Source of the DNA: Cricetomys ansorgei
Lineage: Eukaryota > Chordata > Mammalia > Rodentia > Nesomyidae
Direction of reading: 5' to 3'
DNA length: 64,000 nucleotides
Assembly: GCA_026225945.1 (NCBI GenBank)
Contig: JAMJFZ010000870.1
Span: 1-64,000 of the forward strand
Shown one piece after another: positions 12,540 through 22,501 of this stretch. Both the position numbers and the translations under genes were made by a program. How positions within the stretch are numbered: the first letter of the stretch is position 1; the number at the start of each line of letters is the position of its first letter. Under the pieces are notes generated by a model, which ran no database searches, was not told the DNA's origin, and was given only the letters and a program-made list of their open reading frames with translations.

Positions 12540-12567
<28 letters not shown>
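12540..12567. repeat. (GT)n microsatellite
   Basis: Fourteen GT units in intron 7, less than 100 bp upstream of the exon 8 acceptor in transcript sense. In the transcript it reads as a CA repeat, a known class of binding site for hnRNP L. Confidence 0.9.
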
Positions 12568-12571
<4 letters not shown>

Positions 12572-12917
12572 AAAACTGCTGGGTCGTGTGTATGCCCATC
12601 CATCTACCCCCTCCTGTCTATTTAGTTATTCTCCTGTTTGTTCATTTAACACATATTAATGGGGTATAGCCATAAAGATAAAAGAGGTCCCTTCTGTGAT
12701 TCTGTATAATTACGCATGGCTGCCTATATTTCCATGTGTGCGCATGCGTCATCTTCATGTATTTCGGAAGCTCCGTTTGTGAACTAGAGCCGTCCTACTG
12801 AGCATCACCCCAAACACTGATGGAAATGTGACCGATACAAATGACAGATCCCTTGTGTAAGCAGGATCTGCTGTCCTGTCTGCTGTGGAGACCAAAGGCA
12901 TGTCTGATCCCTCAGGG

Positions 12918-13066
12918 CAGCGGTTCTCAACCTTCCTAACGCTGCGACCCTCGACCATAAGATTATTTTCATTGCTACTTCATAACTGTAATTTGCCACG
13001 GAGCAGTATCTCAGTTCGGAAATATGTGTTTTTTGATGGTCACGACCCACAGGTTGAGAACCGCTC
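12918..13066 (+). mobile_element. URR1-like hAT element with near-intact terminal inverted repeats
   Basis: It begins CAGCGGTTCTCAACCTTCC and ends with AGGTTGAGAACCGCTC, so about 16 bases at each end are inverted complements with one mismatch. Internal text (TTCATTGCTACTTCATAACT, GGTCACGACCCACAGG) matches the copies at 1158 and 43982. An 8-bp target duplication typical of hAT elements is not obvious. Confidence 0.85.
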
Positions 13067-14264
13067 CCTTGAATATCCACATGTGGACTCTCTGATCTAC
13101 GGTAGTCATCACACAATCAACCCCATGTGAATTTGAAGTGACCTGCAACCCTCACACCTCTCCCTGAAGACATAGGCGGAGTGGGTGTCACTTTCCCGTT
13201 TGATGAGGGTCAAAGATGTTTCGGTTCTTGCCTGACACAGTTTAAAAATGACCAAACCTGGGCAGGAATTTTCACCATCTCCTCTGATTCTGTTTCTGGA
13301 CTGTCTCCCTGCCCTGACTCTTCCAGATCATTCTCCTGCGTGTATGACCCACTTAACCAGCTCTTGCTGGTCCTAGGCACTAGGGAGCACAGAAGACAGA
13401 GCTTGTGATGCCAGCCATTTCTCTAAGCAGGCAACCTGTTGTGACCCTCGGTCATCCTCTGAGAGCCGGTCGACCCAGGGGCAGAGGCTCAGCTCAGTCA
13501 AAGCAAGCCGGGACCTGACTGTAACAGGGTGTCACTTTGGAGCACTGGGGCTAGTGGCGGGTGGTACAGGGGCGTTGCTCTGGGACGGATGGTGTCAGAG
13601 TGAGGCATTGAGCCAGCTGAGAGCGAGAGCGGACGACATTGAGGCTGTGAGCACCGCCTGGCCGGAGCGCATGCGCCCGTCCGCTTCTGTCTCCCTCCAT
13701 CTGGGCTCTGCCCTGTGCGTGCCAGGGCCTCGGTCGCAGTTTCTGATACCTGTTCCGTGTTCGTGTTCCCTGGGAGACTGTGCAGTCTTTCTGCCCTGGT
13801 GGGGTGACTAGAGGGTGGGACCCAGGCATTCAGGATTTTTTCAAGAGACAATCCCGAGGGGACCACAAAGCGCAGACAATATAGTCTCGTCAAGCACACT
13901 GTACCTCGGGGTCACAGAGAGGAAGGTCGTAAGTCAGCCCCTCTGGCTCAGATAAACAGTCTCCTCCCTGCTCTTCTTGATCCTCCTCATATTCCTCCAC
14001 TGAAATAAGGTCAGGCCCTGCCAGAGACGTTCCAGTCCTGGGGTGTCGTGAATGAGCACTTAAATGAAAGGGCCCCTGACGTCAGGAGCCGGCTGACACA
14101 CATCCACAATTCCAAATGTTCAATGATAAGACCTCCTTTCTCTCCCTCTCCTCATCCACAAGAGTACTTTCTGTCCTTCCATAGGTGGCCTGGCTTCTCT
14201 GTTCTGCTGAGAATTCTCTGTAGTAGAATTCTCGCTACTTAACTGAGCGACACGGCTAACGTTA

Positions 14265-14405
14265 AAACCAGGGAGTTTGGCCCTGGACTTTCTATTAACT
14301 GTGTCACTCAGTTGCTAAGTTAAAGCCCTCGTGCCTCAGTTTCCTCATCTTCACACTGGGACGAGGAGCCTGACCTCAAGGGACTGTAGAGGGTCGTGTG
14401 AGTCG
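14265..14405 (+). mobile_element. MIR-like SINE
   Basis: The order TTAACTGTGTCACTCAGTTG, GTGCCTCAGTTTCCTCATCT, then a GGACGAGGAGCC-type tail follows the MIR core. Confidence 0.7.
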
Positions 14406-14610
14406 GTATGACTGACTCACTTAGCAAGCTTGCATCCCAAAGGGGGCTACCGTGGTGCCTCTTCTGAAGGAAGCAGCAGACTCCTTGTGCCTGCAGCTGC
14501 TGACAGGAAGCAGGGACAACTCTGGCCTGGAGAGTGGTGTAGCCACTCAGCGTGGGATAGAGCCTGGGTCAAGCATCCTTGGGGCTGATGGGCTGGGACA
14601 AAGGACTCAC

Positions 14611-14703
14611 CTGCTCTCGCAGCTGGAGGAGCGCAGTTCTGAGCTCTGGGACCTCGAGGGGCAACGGCGGTGTCTATGACGGTGAGACTTCCGACTTCGA
14701 GAT
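14611..14703 (-). CDS. Srrm4: Srrm4 exon 7 (Arg/Ser/His-rich segment, symmetric phase 2)
   Basis: An exceptionally pyrimidine-rich tract ending CACCCCAAG precedes the exon on the minus strand, and a consensus donor CAG|GTGAGT follows at 14610. The exon is 93 bp. The first base (A) completes a Gln codon begun in exon 6, then 30 codons read SRSRKSHRHRHRRCPSRS and onward to SSSCESR, with the last Arg split into exon 8. The alternating Arg-His/Arg-Ser pattern fits the SRRM4 central region. The rodent version seems about two residues shorter than the human one near SRSRKSH. Reading past the donor gives an immediate TGA. A second, unrelated 168-codon open frame crosses this exon on the same strand and is treated as chance. 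Confidence 0.94.
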
Positions 14704-15408
14704 CTTGGGGTGAGGAGGGAGAGAGGAGAGAGAGACATTGATTTTGATCTTGTGATACACAAATCCCATTCACACCCAAGAGTAGTCTAGGTTGCTCCCA
14801 GAGGAGCGCACCTCCCAGCTTCCTGCCTGGGTCTGAGGGGGTCTCTACCCCGCTGAGCACAGGGATGGGAAAGGGGCCTTTGTGGGGTGTGGGGATGACA
14901 GTTGACTTGAGACTGGTCCTCATGCTAGAAGCAGGCCTGGTGCAGGAAGTCACCCCAAGCCTCCCTTGTTCCTCCCAAGGTCAGGAATCTGAATTTCACT
15001 CATTTCAAAGGCCAGCCAGGGACTAGCAAAATGCTCATCTATGGCCCGGGCTGAAGTGAGAGGTCTGTCGTGCCTCCAGCCTACTGGACCCTCCGATGTT
15101 TCATGCACACGGAGAAACATACACAGACTGTCTAATGTAAAATATTCCTGACTTAAAGAGACACGCCTTTAAGATAACCTTGGTGCGTACGAAATGAACT
15201 TGCAGAGTCTATTGGGCCCGTCAGCTATCAGTTTGTGACCCTGGACCCGGGATGTGGAGTCCGGACCCTTAGGGTAGGGTCAAAGCTTGACAACACAGGC
15301 TGCGACCAACACCATCCATGGTAAGAACCCCACCATTAACAGCAGGGTCACCCCAGCTCACTTCAGATACTCCTAAGGATGGGTCCCAATCTGACGATGA
15401 ACAAGGAA

Positions 15409-15525
15409 AGTCAGGTGTGGTGGCGCACACTGAATCCCAGTACTTGGGAAGCTGAGGCAGGATGATCACCGTGGGTTTAAGCCTGGGCTACATAGTAAGA
15501 CCCTCTCTAAAACCCACACAAAAAT
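15409..15525 (+). mobile_element. B1-family (proto-B1-like) SINE
   Basis: GTCAGGTGTGGTGGCGCACA, AATCCCAGTACTTGGGAAGC, GAGGCAGGATGATCACCGTG, CCTGGGCTACATAGTAAGAC and CCTCTCTAAAAC form the 7SL-derived B1 consensus in order, with a short A-rich tail. Confidence 0.85.
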
Positions 15526-15599
15526 GAAGGCTGTACGGAATGTGAGTGGCTTCGGAATCTATCTCAGCAAGGAATTCAGTTCTTCTGGTACAAGTGTCA

Positions 15600-15760
15600 G
15601 GCCACATCCTTTCCCTGCTTAACCCCCCCTCCCCACTGCCTTTATAACTCGTCCAGACTCTGGCCTTGAAGCCCAAGCTCTTTCAGGAGCTGGCCCTGCC
15701 TGGCTCTCCATTGGCCTAGCCGTCCAACGTCTTCTGCACTGACCTGTCAGACTCAAGCGA
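15600..15760 (+). mobile_element. L2-like ancient LINE fragment
   Basis: CTTTATAACTCGTCCAGACT, CAAGCTCTTTCAGGAGCTGG, CCCTGCCTGGCTCTCC and GCCGTCCAACGTCTTCTGC resemble the L2 3' end. Confidence 0.5.
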
Positions 15761-16467
15761 CCATGGGTGTGTAACTCAGCTCTGGCTCAGTCAACCTTCT
15801 GGAGGAAGATGGCTACGAGTTCAGGTCATTCCTGTCTAACACATCTTCCGCCCTAGGCATTGTGTCAGAAGCATTTTCCTCCCACGGGCTCTGAGATCTT
15901 TGTAACAGTTGATGGTGAGCCCTCTCTCTCTCTGTTCTCGTGGTACAGAGAGTTGAAACCACATGCCTGCCCTGCAGCCTAGGCTCCTAGCTGGAGCCTT
16001 CCCAGCTCCAGCCTGCATCTCTCCTGCAGGAAGCCACCCTCACTACTAAGCCCCATTCTTTTACACCGGTGCCCTCGCCATGCTCCACGCATTCATCTTC
16101 CACCAACCGCTCTCCCACGCCTTCCCCTGTGCTCAACCACCGCATGCCAGGGCCCCACTAAGGCATGCTGGGTACAAGGAAGCTACTCTGATTCCTGGAA
16201 GCCCCTGGGTTTCTTGCTCTCTGCCCTGCCTCTTGTGGTTTGCCCAGCTTTCCGATGGTGAACCGCTAACAACGCTGGGGCTCTTCCAGCTTGTCCCACT
16301 GGAGAGGGTGACGACCTCAATGAGGTCATTATTCCAGTCCTCCCAGTGCGCGTGAGGCCCGAAGCGAACATACGGTACGTGCTAAAGGCGACAGCCCCAG
16401 AGCCAGACTCCCTGGTTAAAACATACTCGTGTCACCAGCTCTGGGACTTGTCTTTACAGTGGGGTGA

Positions 16468-16530
16468 GAGTCAGACCACCTTCAGGGGGTCGTAGAGGGA
16501 GAGTCAGACCACCTTCAGGGGTCGTAGAGG
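16468..16530. repeat. 33-bp direct tandem duplication
   Basis: A unit beginning GAGTCAGACCACCTTCAGGG and ending GTCGTAGAGG occurs twice in succession, at 16468 and 16501. The first copy carries one extra G. The near identity suggests a recent slip or duplication. Confidence 0.9.
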
Positions 16531-17497
16531 GAGTCGTATGGTTAGTGATTTCCTCTTGGTGACTTCCTTTAAACAGATTGGTTAGTCGGGGAAGTTCTTC
16601 CCTGATCTTACTGGAGTCTCTCCTTCCGTCTAGAGCGTGTTCTGTGTCTTTGTGGTACGGACTGAAATGTCCTCCTCGCTGCCGACCTTGAGTAAAGGGA
16701 CCCTTTGAGGCAGCGGAGCTGAGCACCCTCCCTCTGTGGCCCCGACGCTCCCTTTCCTCTTCAGAAGCTGATCTCTTTTCATCCTATTGTCTTTGATCCT
16801 CTCTGTGGATGCTTCTTGGCGGGAGGTAAAATATTAGTTGATTGGAAAACACATTGCGCTAATGTTTACAGGGTATAAAGTAGGTGGGTTGTAACCAAAT
16901 TTACTTTTAATTTGATGGGGAATGGAACTCTGCAGGCAGTACTGGCTGATTTGAATTTCTACTACCATCTATAAACTGTGAAACAGCTGGGCGCGGGGCT
17001 CGCAGGGCGTGCTGTACTGTAAACCAGCAGCTAGAGTACGCACATGGTTGGTGCTTGTTCACCCATGCGCACACTACGCAGACAAGGAACGCCACAGGCC
17101 CCAGTATACAGTGCGTAGAGAGCAAACAGAATTCACGCTCGTGGGCCCACAGTGCACCTGCGTGAATGCTGTTTGCGACCACACTCATACACACGAATGT
17201 ATTCATGTAAACACAGCTGGAACGCATGCAATGCATGCACTGTACAGACCAGCGGCACAGATGTTTGCATGACATAAAAATGTACGGACGTTTATAGGTG
17301 ATGTGCACACTACGTACAAAGAGATGCGTGGAAGACATACATGGTACATCAAAAAACACATGCACACACCCACAAAGCACATCTACACCCTGTGTCCTCA
17401 TGCATACCCCAACCCTCACTTTCAAGTGATCGCAAGATCCCCCCTTTCTTCCCTCCCTTCACCCCCTCAAACTGCACAGTGGCATCTGCCTACTCAC

Positions 17498-17548
17498 TGT
17501 TTTTTGTGCCTCTTCTCTTCCCGTCGTTTGCTCTTAGGGCTACAGGAG
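17498..17548 (-). CDS. Srrm4: Srrm4 exon 6 (51 bp, Lys/Arg-rich, symmetric phase 2)
   Basis: On the minus strand the acceptor CTCATTCAG precedes the exon at 17549 and the donor GTGAGT follows at 17497. The first base completes a Ser codon from exon 5, then 16 codons read SCSPKSKRREEKRHKK, and the final CA is completed to Gln by exon 7. This matches the SRRM4 segment that I recall as SPKSKRRDEKRHKK in human. The basic cluster is a likely part of a nuclear localisation signal. The upstream pyrimidine tract is short and broken by CCGGCCG, and the last exonic base is A, so both splice sites are weaker than those of exons 2 or 7. Reading past the donor gives an immediate TGA. Confidence 0.9.
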
Positions 17549-18683
17549 CTGAATGAGAAGCGGCCGGTTAATTGAAAGGCGAAAACACAGCACCGAAAGC
17601 AGTTCAAGATTAAGCCCAGGGAGGTTGTTAAAATGCCAACAAGGTAGGCCAGGTATCTGGCTCACAACAGGGCACTGAGGAGGCCACACAAACAACACCT
17701 GCCCTGCTGTGTGTGGCCTCAGTCCACACCGGGGGCTGGGCTAGACGCTCTGTGTGAACCCATCGCCTATGGATGGAGGCAGGGTTTGTAAGAGCTGTAG
17801 AAATGAAAGCTCTGCTGGGCTAAGACCCTTGGGCAGGATCACACAGCTGAGCTGGGGTGTGGCCCAGACCATGGTCTCCTGGGACTGCTGGTCGATCAGT
17901 TTAGAAGGCAAGGGAATACCGGCAGAGATAGGTAGGCACATGAGTCTGGTGGATTATAAACGTTCTGCCCACGATCATTCAAGCACCAGGGTCCCAGCGT
18001 AGACAAGCAGAGGTCTGAGAAAGTAAGCCTGTCAGCCAAAGCCAGACTGGGTTCATCTCAATTACTGATAACACGCCAGGCTTGAATCCTGCCTGTTTCT
18101 GAGGTGACCTCTCTGAGGTCACTTACCTCAACTAGGTAAGGGGGAAGCCGCGGCTTAAGCTGTGTGGCTGGCTCTCTCTGGCAACCAGCGACCCTTCTCA
18201 GCACTGCTCTAGATGTGGCTAGAAGAAGCCACTGCGGCCTGTATACGTCCTCGATCTGAGAGATTTGGCTTTGAATTTTGGTTGTGGTCCTGGCCTCTCT
18301 TGTCTCAGTTTCTCCATCTGTCAAGTGGGAACCATAAACGCACCCACTGCTGAAGGTTGAGATGGGTTGTGGAAGGGGCTAAGGATGGGTCCCTCTAGGT
18401 GGTAGCTTTATGTTGCTCCGGCCATGTTCTCTGGCCTCTATGCCCACATACAAGAAAGTGGTGGGGCCTGTGTCTCCTAAGAGCCTTGATGTCTGGAAAG
18501 AGCTTAGCCCAGGAGCAATACACAGCCCCATAGACGTTGAGAGCCAGCTATAAGTATTCTGAGAAATCAACACCGGATTTCATTTTGCAGGAAACTGAGG
18601 CCCAGGAAGATCACAGTGATGGAAGCTGGGAGCCCACCTGAGCAGAAGGCCAAGCAAACACCCAGAAGCAGAGAGAATCTTAC
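17549..18683 (-). other. Srrm4: Intron 5 of Srrm4 (1135 bp)
   Basis: The shortest intron seen here, between the 27-nt exon 5 and exon 6. A MIR-like tail is recognisable around 18265-18340 (TTGTCTCAGTTTCTCCATCT). The segment 17552-17640, next to the exon 6 acceptor, is repeat-free and AT-rich. No other feature was recognised. Confidence 0.85.
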
Positions 18684-18710
18684 CTGTGTCTCCTTTTCTT
18701 GGAGAAAGAC
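18684..18710 (-). CDS. Srrm4: Srrm4 exon 5, a 27-nt microexon
   Basis: On the minus strand an acceptor CCGAATCAG precedes the exon at 18711 and a strong donor CAG|GTAAGA follows at 18683. The exon is only 27 bp: one base completing Arg, eight codons SFSKKRRH, and two bases completed to Ser by exon 6. The peptide is exactly the piece needed between the Lys-tract exon and exon 6 in mammalian SRRM4. A pyrimidine tract of about 20 bases lies upstream, with a TGC at 18740-18738, about 30 nt before the exon. Exons of 3-27 nt with such upstream TGC motifs are the kind regulated by SRRM4. Whether this one is alternative cannot be told from sequence. Confidence 0.9.
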
Positions 18711-20590
18711 CTGATTCGGAGGGAGAGAGGAGAGTAAGCACAGGTGAGTCTGAGCATCTCTCCTGGGATGATGGGGTCCTGCCTCCCAGGACCACTACCC
18801 AAACCTCCTCCCCAATCAGATTTCGAAGAACACAAAGCCTACACGTGGGAAATAGCATCTTACGTACTGAGTTTCGGGTCAAAGCCCACCACTGCTCATG
18901 CAAAATTATCACCAAGCCACCCCCCGCCATGGACCTGGAGAGCACAAGAAAGTGTGCTCTGCTCCCCAAGTCCTCTCCTCTTCATCCCCCTCCTCCCCTT
19001 GCCATCATCATGGACCTCCGAGATCAGAACTCCTGCCATGCGTCTGGCTCTGTAGTAAGCTCTCAGCATGTACAACTTCATCTGTCCGTCCTCTATTGTA
19101 CAATCTGGAGGACCGTCCAGATTGCCTGGACGCTATTGCCTGGTCACCTCTGCCCTTCACCCCATAGTCACCACTGAGCCAGTGGACAGAACACTTGGAA
19201 GGCAGTAACTGGATTTGCTCCCTGCTTTGTTTGTGAGGCCCAGAATCTTGAGTGTGAGAGATGTGAAAAATGCAGTCTTTAAAAAGGTCTCAAACTCTGA
19301 TATTAACAAAAGGAAAAGCCCAGTGCTCCTCCTATCCTGAGCCACCACCTACAAACATTCCATGGACTCAGACTTGGCGAAGATAGGAGGGAGGGGTGCC
19401 CAGGAGATGGCTTTAGGAAGGTCCAGAATATTCATTCTCCCCTGCCCTCCTCTCTCTCCAGGGTCTCACTAAAATTGCCCAGGCTGGTCTTGAACTTGTG
19501 ACCTGTTGCCTCAGATTCATAAGAACCTGGGATTGCAGGCCTTGAGTGAGAGGCCACCTGGCTTTCAGGTTCTCCCCTCACCCCGGGACCAGCACAGGCA
19601 GGTGAGGAGCCCGCCTACACACATGGGCACACCCTTGCCTTAGCTACAGGCTCCATGGTTGGGATGATTTGTGACTCTAAATTAAGCATATCTCACTAAC
19701 GACCAACAACCTCCGCTCAACCGGAAATTCTGGACAGGTGGTGGTACAGCCACGGAGACCAAACTGAGTTAAAGACATTCCTCAGACTGAGAAAACTCTT
19801 ATTTGGTGCCACTTTAAAATGGGCAGGAAAACCCAGATGGCCTCTGACCTTTGGTCACTGCACCCAACTAAACCATATAGGGGCGTTGGAAGACGTGGAT
19901 CAACAAGAGTAAGTCACAAGCCATTCTTTCCCTAAAATCCGCAGCCAACCGCAAGGCTTAGTCGGCATAAAGAGTAGGCTGGCGGCCATGGGAACTGGCT
20001 CCGTGAAGAGGAGCTCTCCACAGAAGAATGGCACTGTGGGATTTTTGTATTGCAAAATTTCTCAATTATAACATGGTGACTTGGCCACACTCATTTCTGG
20101 TCTTTTTTTCTTTCTATTAAATATACGTATGTGCATGCATGTGGACTGAAAGTCCAAATCCTAAGTCCTTTCCATGACGCCCCTAGCTCCCTACCCAGGG
20201 TGGGGGGGAAGCTCTGGACGTCATGTGACCCCACCCTCTAGGACACAGAGCTACACACAGGCTTTTCCCTGGACTGAGGAAACGATGTCATTGTCTGCTT
20301 CTGAGGCTTGGTCTATGATATGGCAGAAATGGACCAGGAAGCAGGAGGAACTGACTGGGTTCTCTCAGCTCTCCGCCCCTTAGTCTGGCCTGGCTGGTCC
20401 CCCAAACCCTCCTGCTTTCTTTGAATCAGTTGCCCTCTCTGGTCTGAGTTAGATTAATGGATCCTTGTCTCCCCCCCCCTCCCCGCGCCCCCAAGAGTGT
20501 ACTACATAGACGACTTGAGGTTCTTCCGGCGACCTTTGGAGCCCTGCTGCGCCTGGGGCATCCCTGTTTGGGGAGCAGAAAGGACAGTAC
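18711..20590 (-). other. Srrm4: Intron 4 of Srrm4 (1880 bp)
   Basis: The intron lies between exons 4 and 5. It contains an antisense B1-like SINE at 19458-19562. The segment 18770-18860 near the microexon and 19620-20150 carry no recognised repeat; 20100-20160 is AT-rich with TATACGTATGTGCATGCATG. Confidence 0.85.
19458..19562 (-). mobile_element. B1-family SINE, antisense fragment
   Basis: CAGGGTCTCACTAAAATTGC, CCAGGCTGGTCTTGAACTTG, then GGGATTGCAGG follow the reverse complement of B1, with the middle diverged. Confidence 0.7.
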
Positions 20591-20662
20591 CTGTGTCGCT
20601 TATGCTTCTTGGAGCTTTTCTTCTTCTTCTTCTTGACAGGCGATGGGCTGTAGGACGGGGAC
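20591..20662 (-). CDS. Srrm4: Srrm4 exon 4 (72 bp, Lys-tract segment, symmetric phase 2)
   Basis: On the minus strand a CCTCCTGCAG acceptor precedes the exon at 20663. The donor at 20590 is CAG|GTACTG, which departs from consensus at +4 to +6. One base completes Arg, 23 codons read SPSYSPSPVKKKKKKSSKKH and then KRH, and the last two bases are shared with exon 5. The Ser/Pro repeat followed by six lysines is characteristic of SRRM4. The Lys tract can serve nuclear import and RNA or protein contacts. Unlike neighbouring exons, reading through its donor does not meet a stop at once: the frame stays open for 46 codons to a stop at 20449-20451. The module resembles exon 3. Confidence 0.95.
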
Positions 20663-20794
20663 CTGCAGGAGGGAGACAGGTTGCCATGGATCCCTTCTCC
20701 ATTGGACATAAGGTCTCAGCTCTTCTGGGGGCCATAACAGGGACAACCCCCGGACTGATGGTAGCTCGCTTTTATGTGATTTGCCTTACCCCAT

Positions 20795-20905
20795 TTAAGC
20801 CTTCTTATGCAGATAACAAAAGTAAGACTCGGAGTGGTAAAGCGACCTGCCCAAAGACACACAGCCAAGACATGGATGGTCTGAGATGGGAACAGAATTC
20901 TCCCT
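20795..20905 (-). mobile_element. MIR-like SINE fragment, antisense
   Basis: CTTCTTATGCAGATAACAAA, GTAAAGCGACCTGCCCAAAG and ACACACAGCCAAGACATGG follow the reverse-complement MIR core. Confidence 0.65.
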
Positions 20906-22162
20906 GAACCCTAGGTTTTGTTCCTAACAGCATCATCCCATAGTGACCCTCTTGGTGAAGCCGAAAAGGCTTTCTTGGCCTCACATTCTGTGGTAGGCTC
21001 TCTGCTGTCTCCTTGGTAAGGCTGTCCCCGCAGTCATAGCGCGGGTGGGGCCTCCAGAGGTCACGCGAGAAACAGTTACCCTCCCTGTGGCCATAGCGAT
21101 GACTCTGCCTGACACTAGGGTGACCTGATCTCCCCCTCTCGACTCCACCACAGGCTCACAGCTTGTCTCTTGCCTTATTTCCTCAATGCCGCCACTGCGG
21201 GAAGGCTTGAAATGGAGGCTGCAAGCTTAGCGCCTGCAGCCTCTCTAATAAGGTAGATGAATGAAGCAGGCTGGTGGGAAGACAGTAGGGAGTGGTGAGC
21301 AGCTGCCTCCGCCCCTCGGGTGGGGGTTGGGGCTCGGCGTGAGATGAAGCCCCAGCCTTTCCCATAGAAGACTCCAGAAATCCATATTTTGATAGGAAAC
21401 ATCCCAGTTTCTAAAGCCTTCCCAGGCTCAGAGAACCCAGGGCGCGCCATTTCCTCTAAGTTCTGTGCACGTCTAAAATCAGGGGACAACTCACCCCGAG
21501 TACACCCCATGCCTTGCAATGGGGGCTGTGGGGATGTCACCCGCACTCCCCACTGAGTCCTATCTGGGTCCATCTTTAAGAAGCGGGGCTAAGCAGGAGT
21601 GATGGGGAAGCCTTTGCAAACCTGGATCCAGGCCCAAGCCGGCCAGGCATTGCTCGCTGCTGCCCCCTGCAGGCGTCTCTAAACACCGCCTGGGAGGCTT
21701 GGTGGGACCCTGGCTCCCCTGCAGCCAGACTGCTGGACAAGGTTTTACTCAGCCTGTGAGAGATTCCGGTAATGTAATGTTTTAATTATAAAATCGTCTT
21801 GAAAGAATTGTGTGTAGAAAGAAATTCATGCAGCTCCAAAGAGCCATGAGCTGGTATTCATATAAAATGTTAACCTTAGATCAGGAGAAGATCCTGGGAA
21901 TCAAGCCCAATGTGGATTCTGTCATCCCACCCTATGAGCCTTTATCTTCTCATCTCTGAAACGGGCATAATAATGCTTGTCTGGCAGAGTGTGGCCAGGA
22001 GTGAAGGGAAAGTGGGTACCAAGGTGTTTGGCATAAGCCTCTGCCCTCTGCTTTAGCCCCTCAAGTCCAACACCCAGGGTGATAACTGTTTCTTATTAAT
22101 TGGTCACAGTTGCTAAAAGCTGTGGCAGCTGCCCCCATATTTTCCTCCTCCTCTTCCTCCTT

Positions 22163-22290
22163 TTGTGATACAGGGTGTTACTTTGTAGCTCAGGATGACC
22201 TAGACTGTACTATGTAGCCCAGGCTGACCTCAAACTCGTAGCAATCTTCCTGCCTCAGATTCCCAAATGGCATGAGCCACCACATTCACC
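22163..22290 (-). mobile_element. B1-family SINE, antisense
   Basis: CAGGGTGTTACTTTGTAGCT, TATGTAGCCCAGGCTGACCT, CAAACTCGTAGCAATCTTCC, TGCCTCAGATTCCCAAATGG and CATGAGCCACCACA give the reverse B1 order. It is much diverged, so an old copy. Confidence 0.8.
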
Positions 22291-22501
22291 CTCATTTCTC
22301 TTAGTTTTCACAGAATCCCACGAGGTCTGGATTATTACCGTTTGCAGAAGAGGTTAAAACAAAGGCACAGAAAGGTGAAGTCCAACATCACTCACGTAGT
22401 TAAGAGGCAAAGAAGGTGTCTGAACCCAAGATGGAGTCACTGACAGTCTCTAAGCCCCTCATTGCTCCTATTCTGTCCCTTCTCCAGTCTCAGAGTCTCA
22501 C

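Larger units (their letters stand above)
12447..14610 (-). other. Srrm4: Intron 7 of Srrm4 (2164 bp)
   Basis: The intron runs from the exon 7 donor GTGAGT to the exon 8 acceptor. It holds a GT microsatellite (12540-12567), a URR1-like element (12918-13066) and a MIR-like fragment (14265-14405). The interval 13100-14250 shows no recognised repeat or exon; it is moderately CpG-containing around 13440-13700 but is not a CpG island by eye. Confidence 0.85.
14704..17497 (-). other. Srrm4: Intron 6 of Srrm4 (2794 bp)
   Basis: The intron lies between exons 6 and 7. It contains a B1-family SINE (15409-15525), an L2-like fragment (15600-15760), a MIR-like piece (16385-16460), and a 33-bp tandem duplication (16468-16530). 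A repeat-free AT-rich block lies at about 16830-16985. The interval 16985-17490 is rich in CA/TG dinucleotides close to the exon 6 donor. No extra exon was supported. Confidence 0.85.
20663..22501 (-). other. Srrm4: Intron 3 of Srrm4 (1839 bp)
   Basis: The intron lies between exons 3 and 4. It carries antisense MIR-like pieces (20795-20905 and about 22310-22430), a MIR-like piece at 21900-22000, an antisense B1-like SINE (22163-22290) and an AT-rich repeat-free block at 21765-21885 containing TAATGTTTTAATTATAAAAT. Confidence 0.85.

Noticed and set aside
14447..14953. 168-codon open frame on the minus strand over exon 7
   Set aside because: It runs in a different frame from the SRRM4 reading, crosses both splice sites, and has no recognisable domain. 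It is a chance frame in GC-rich sequence.
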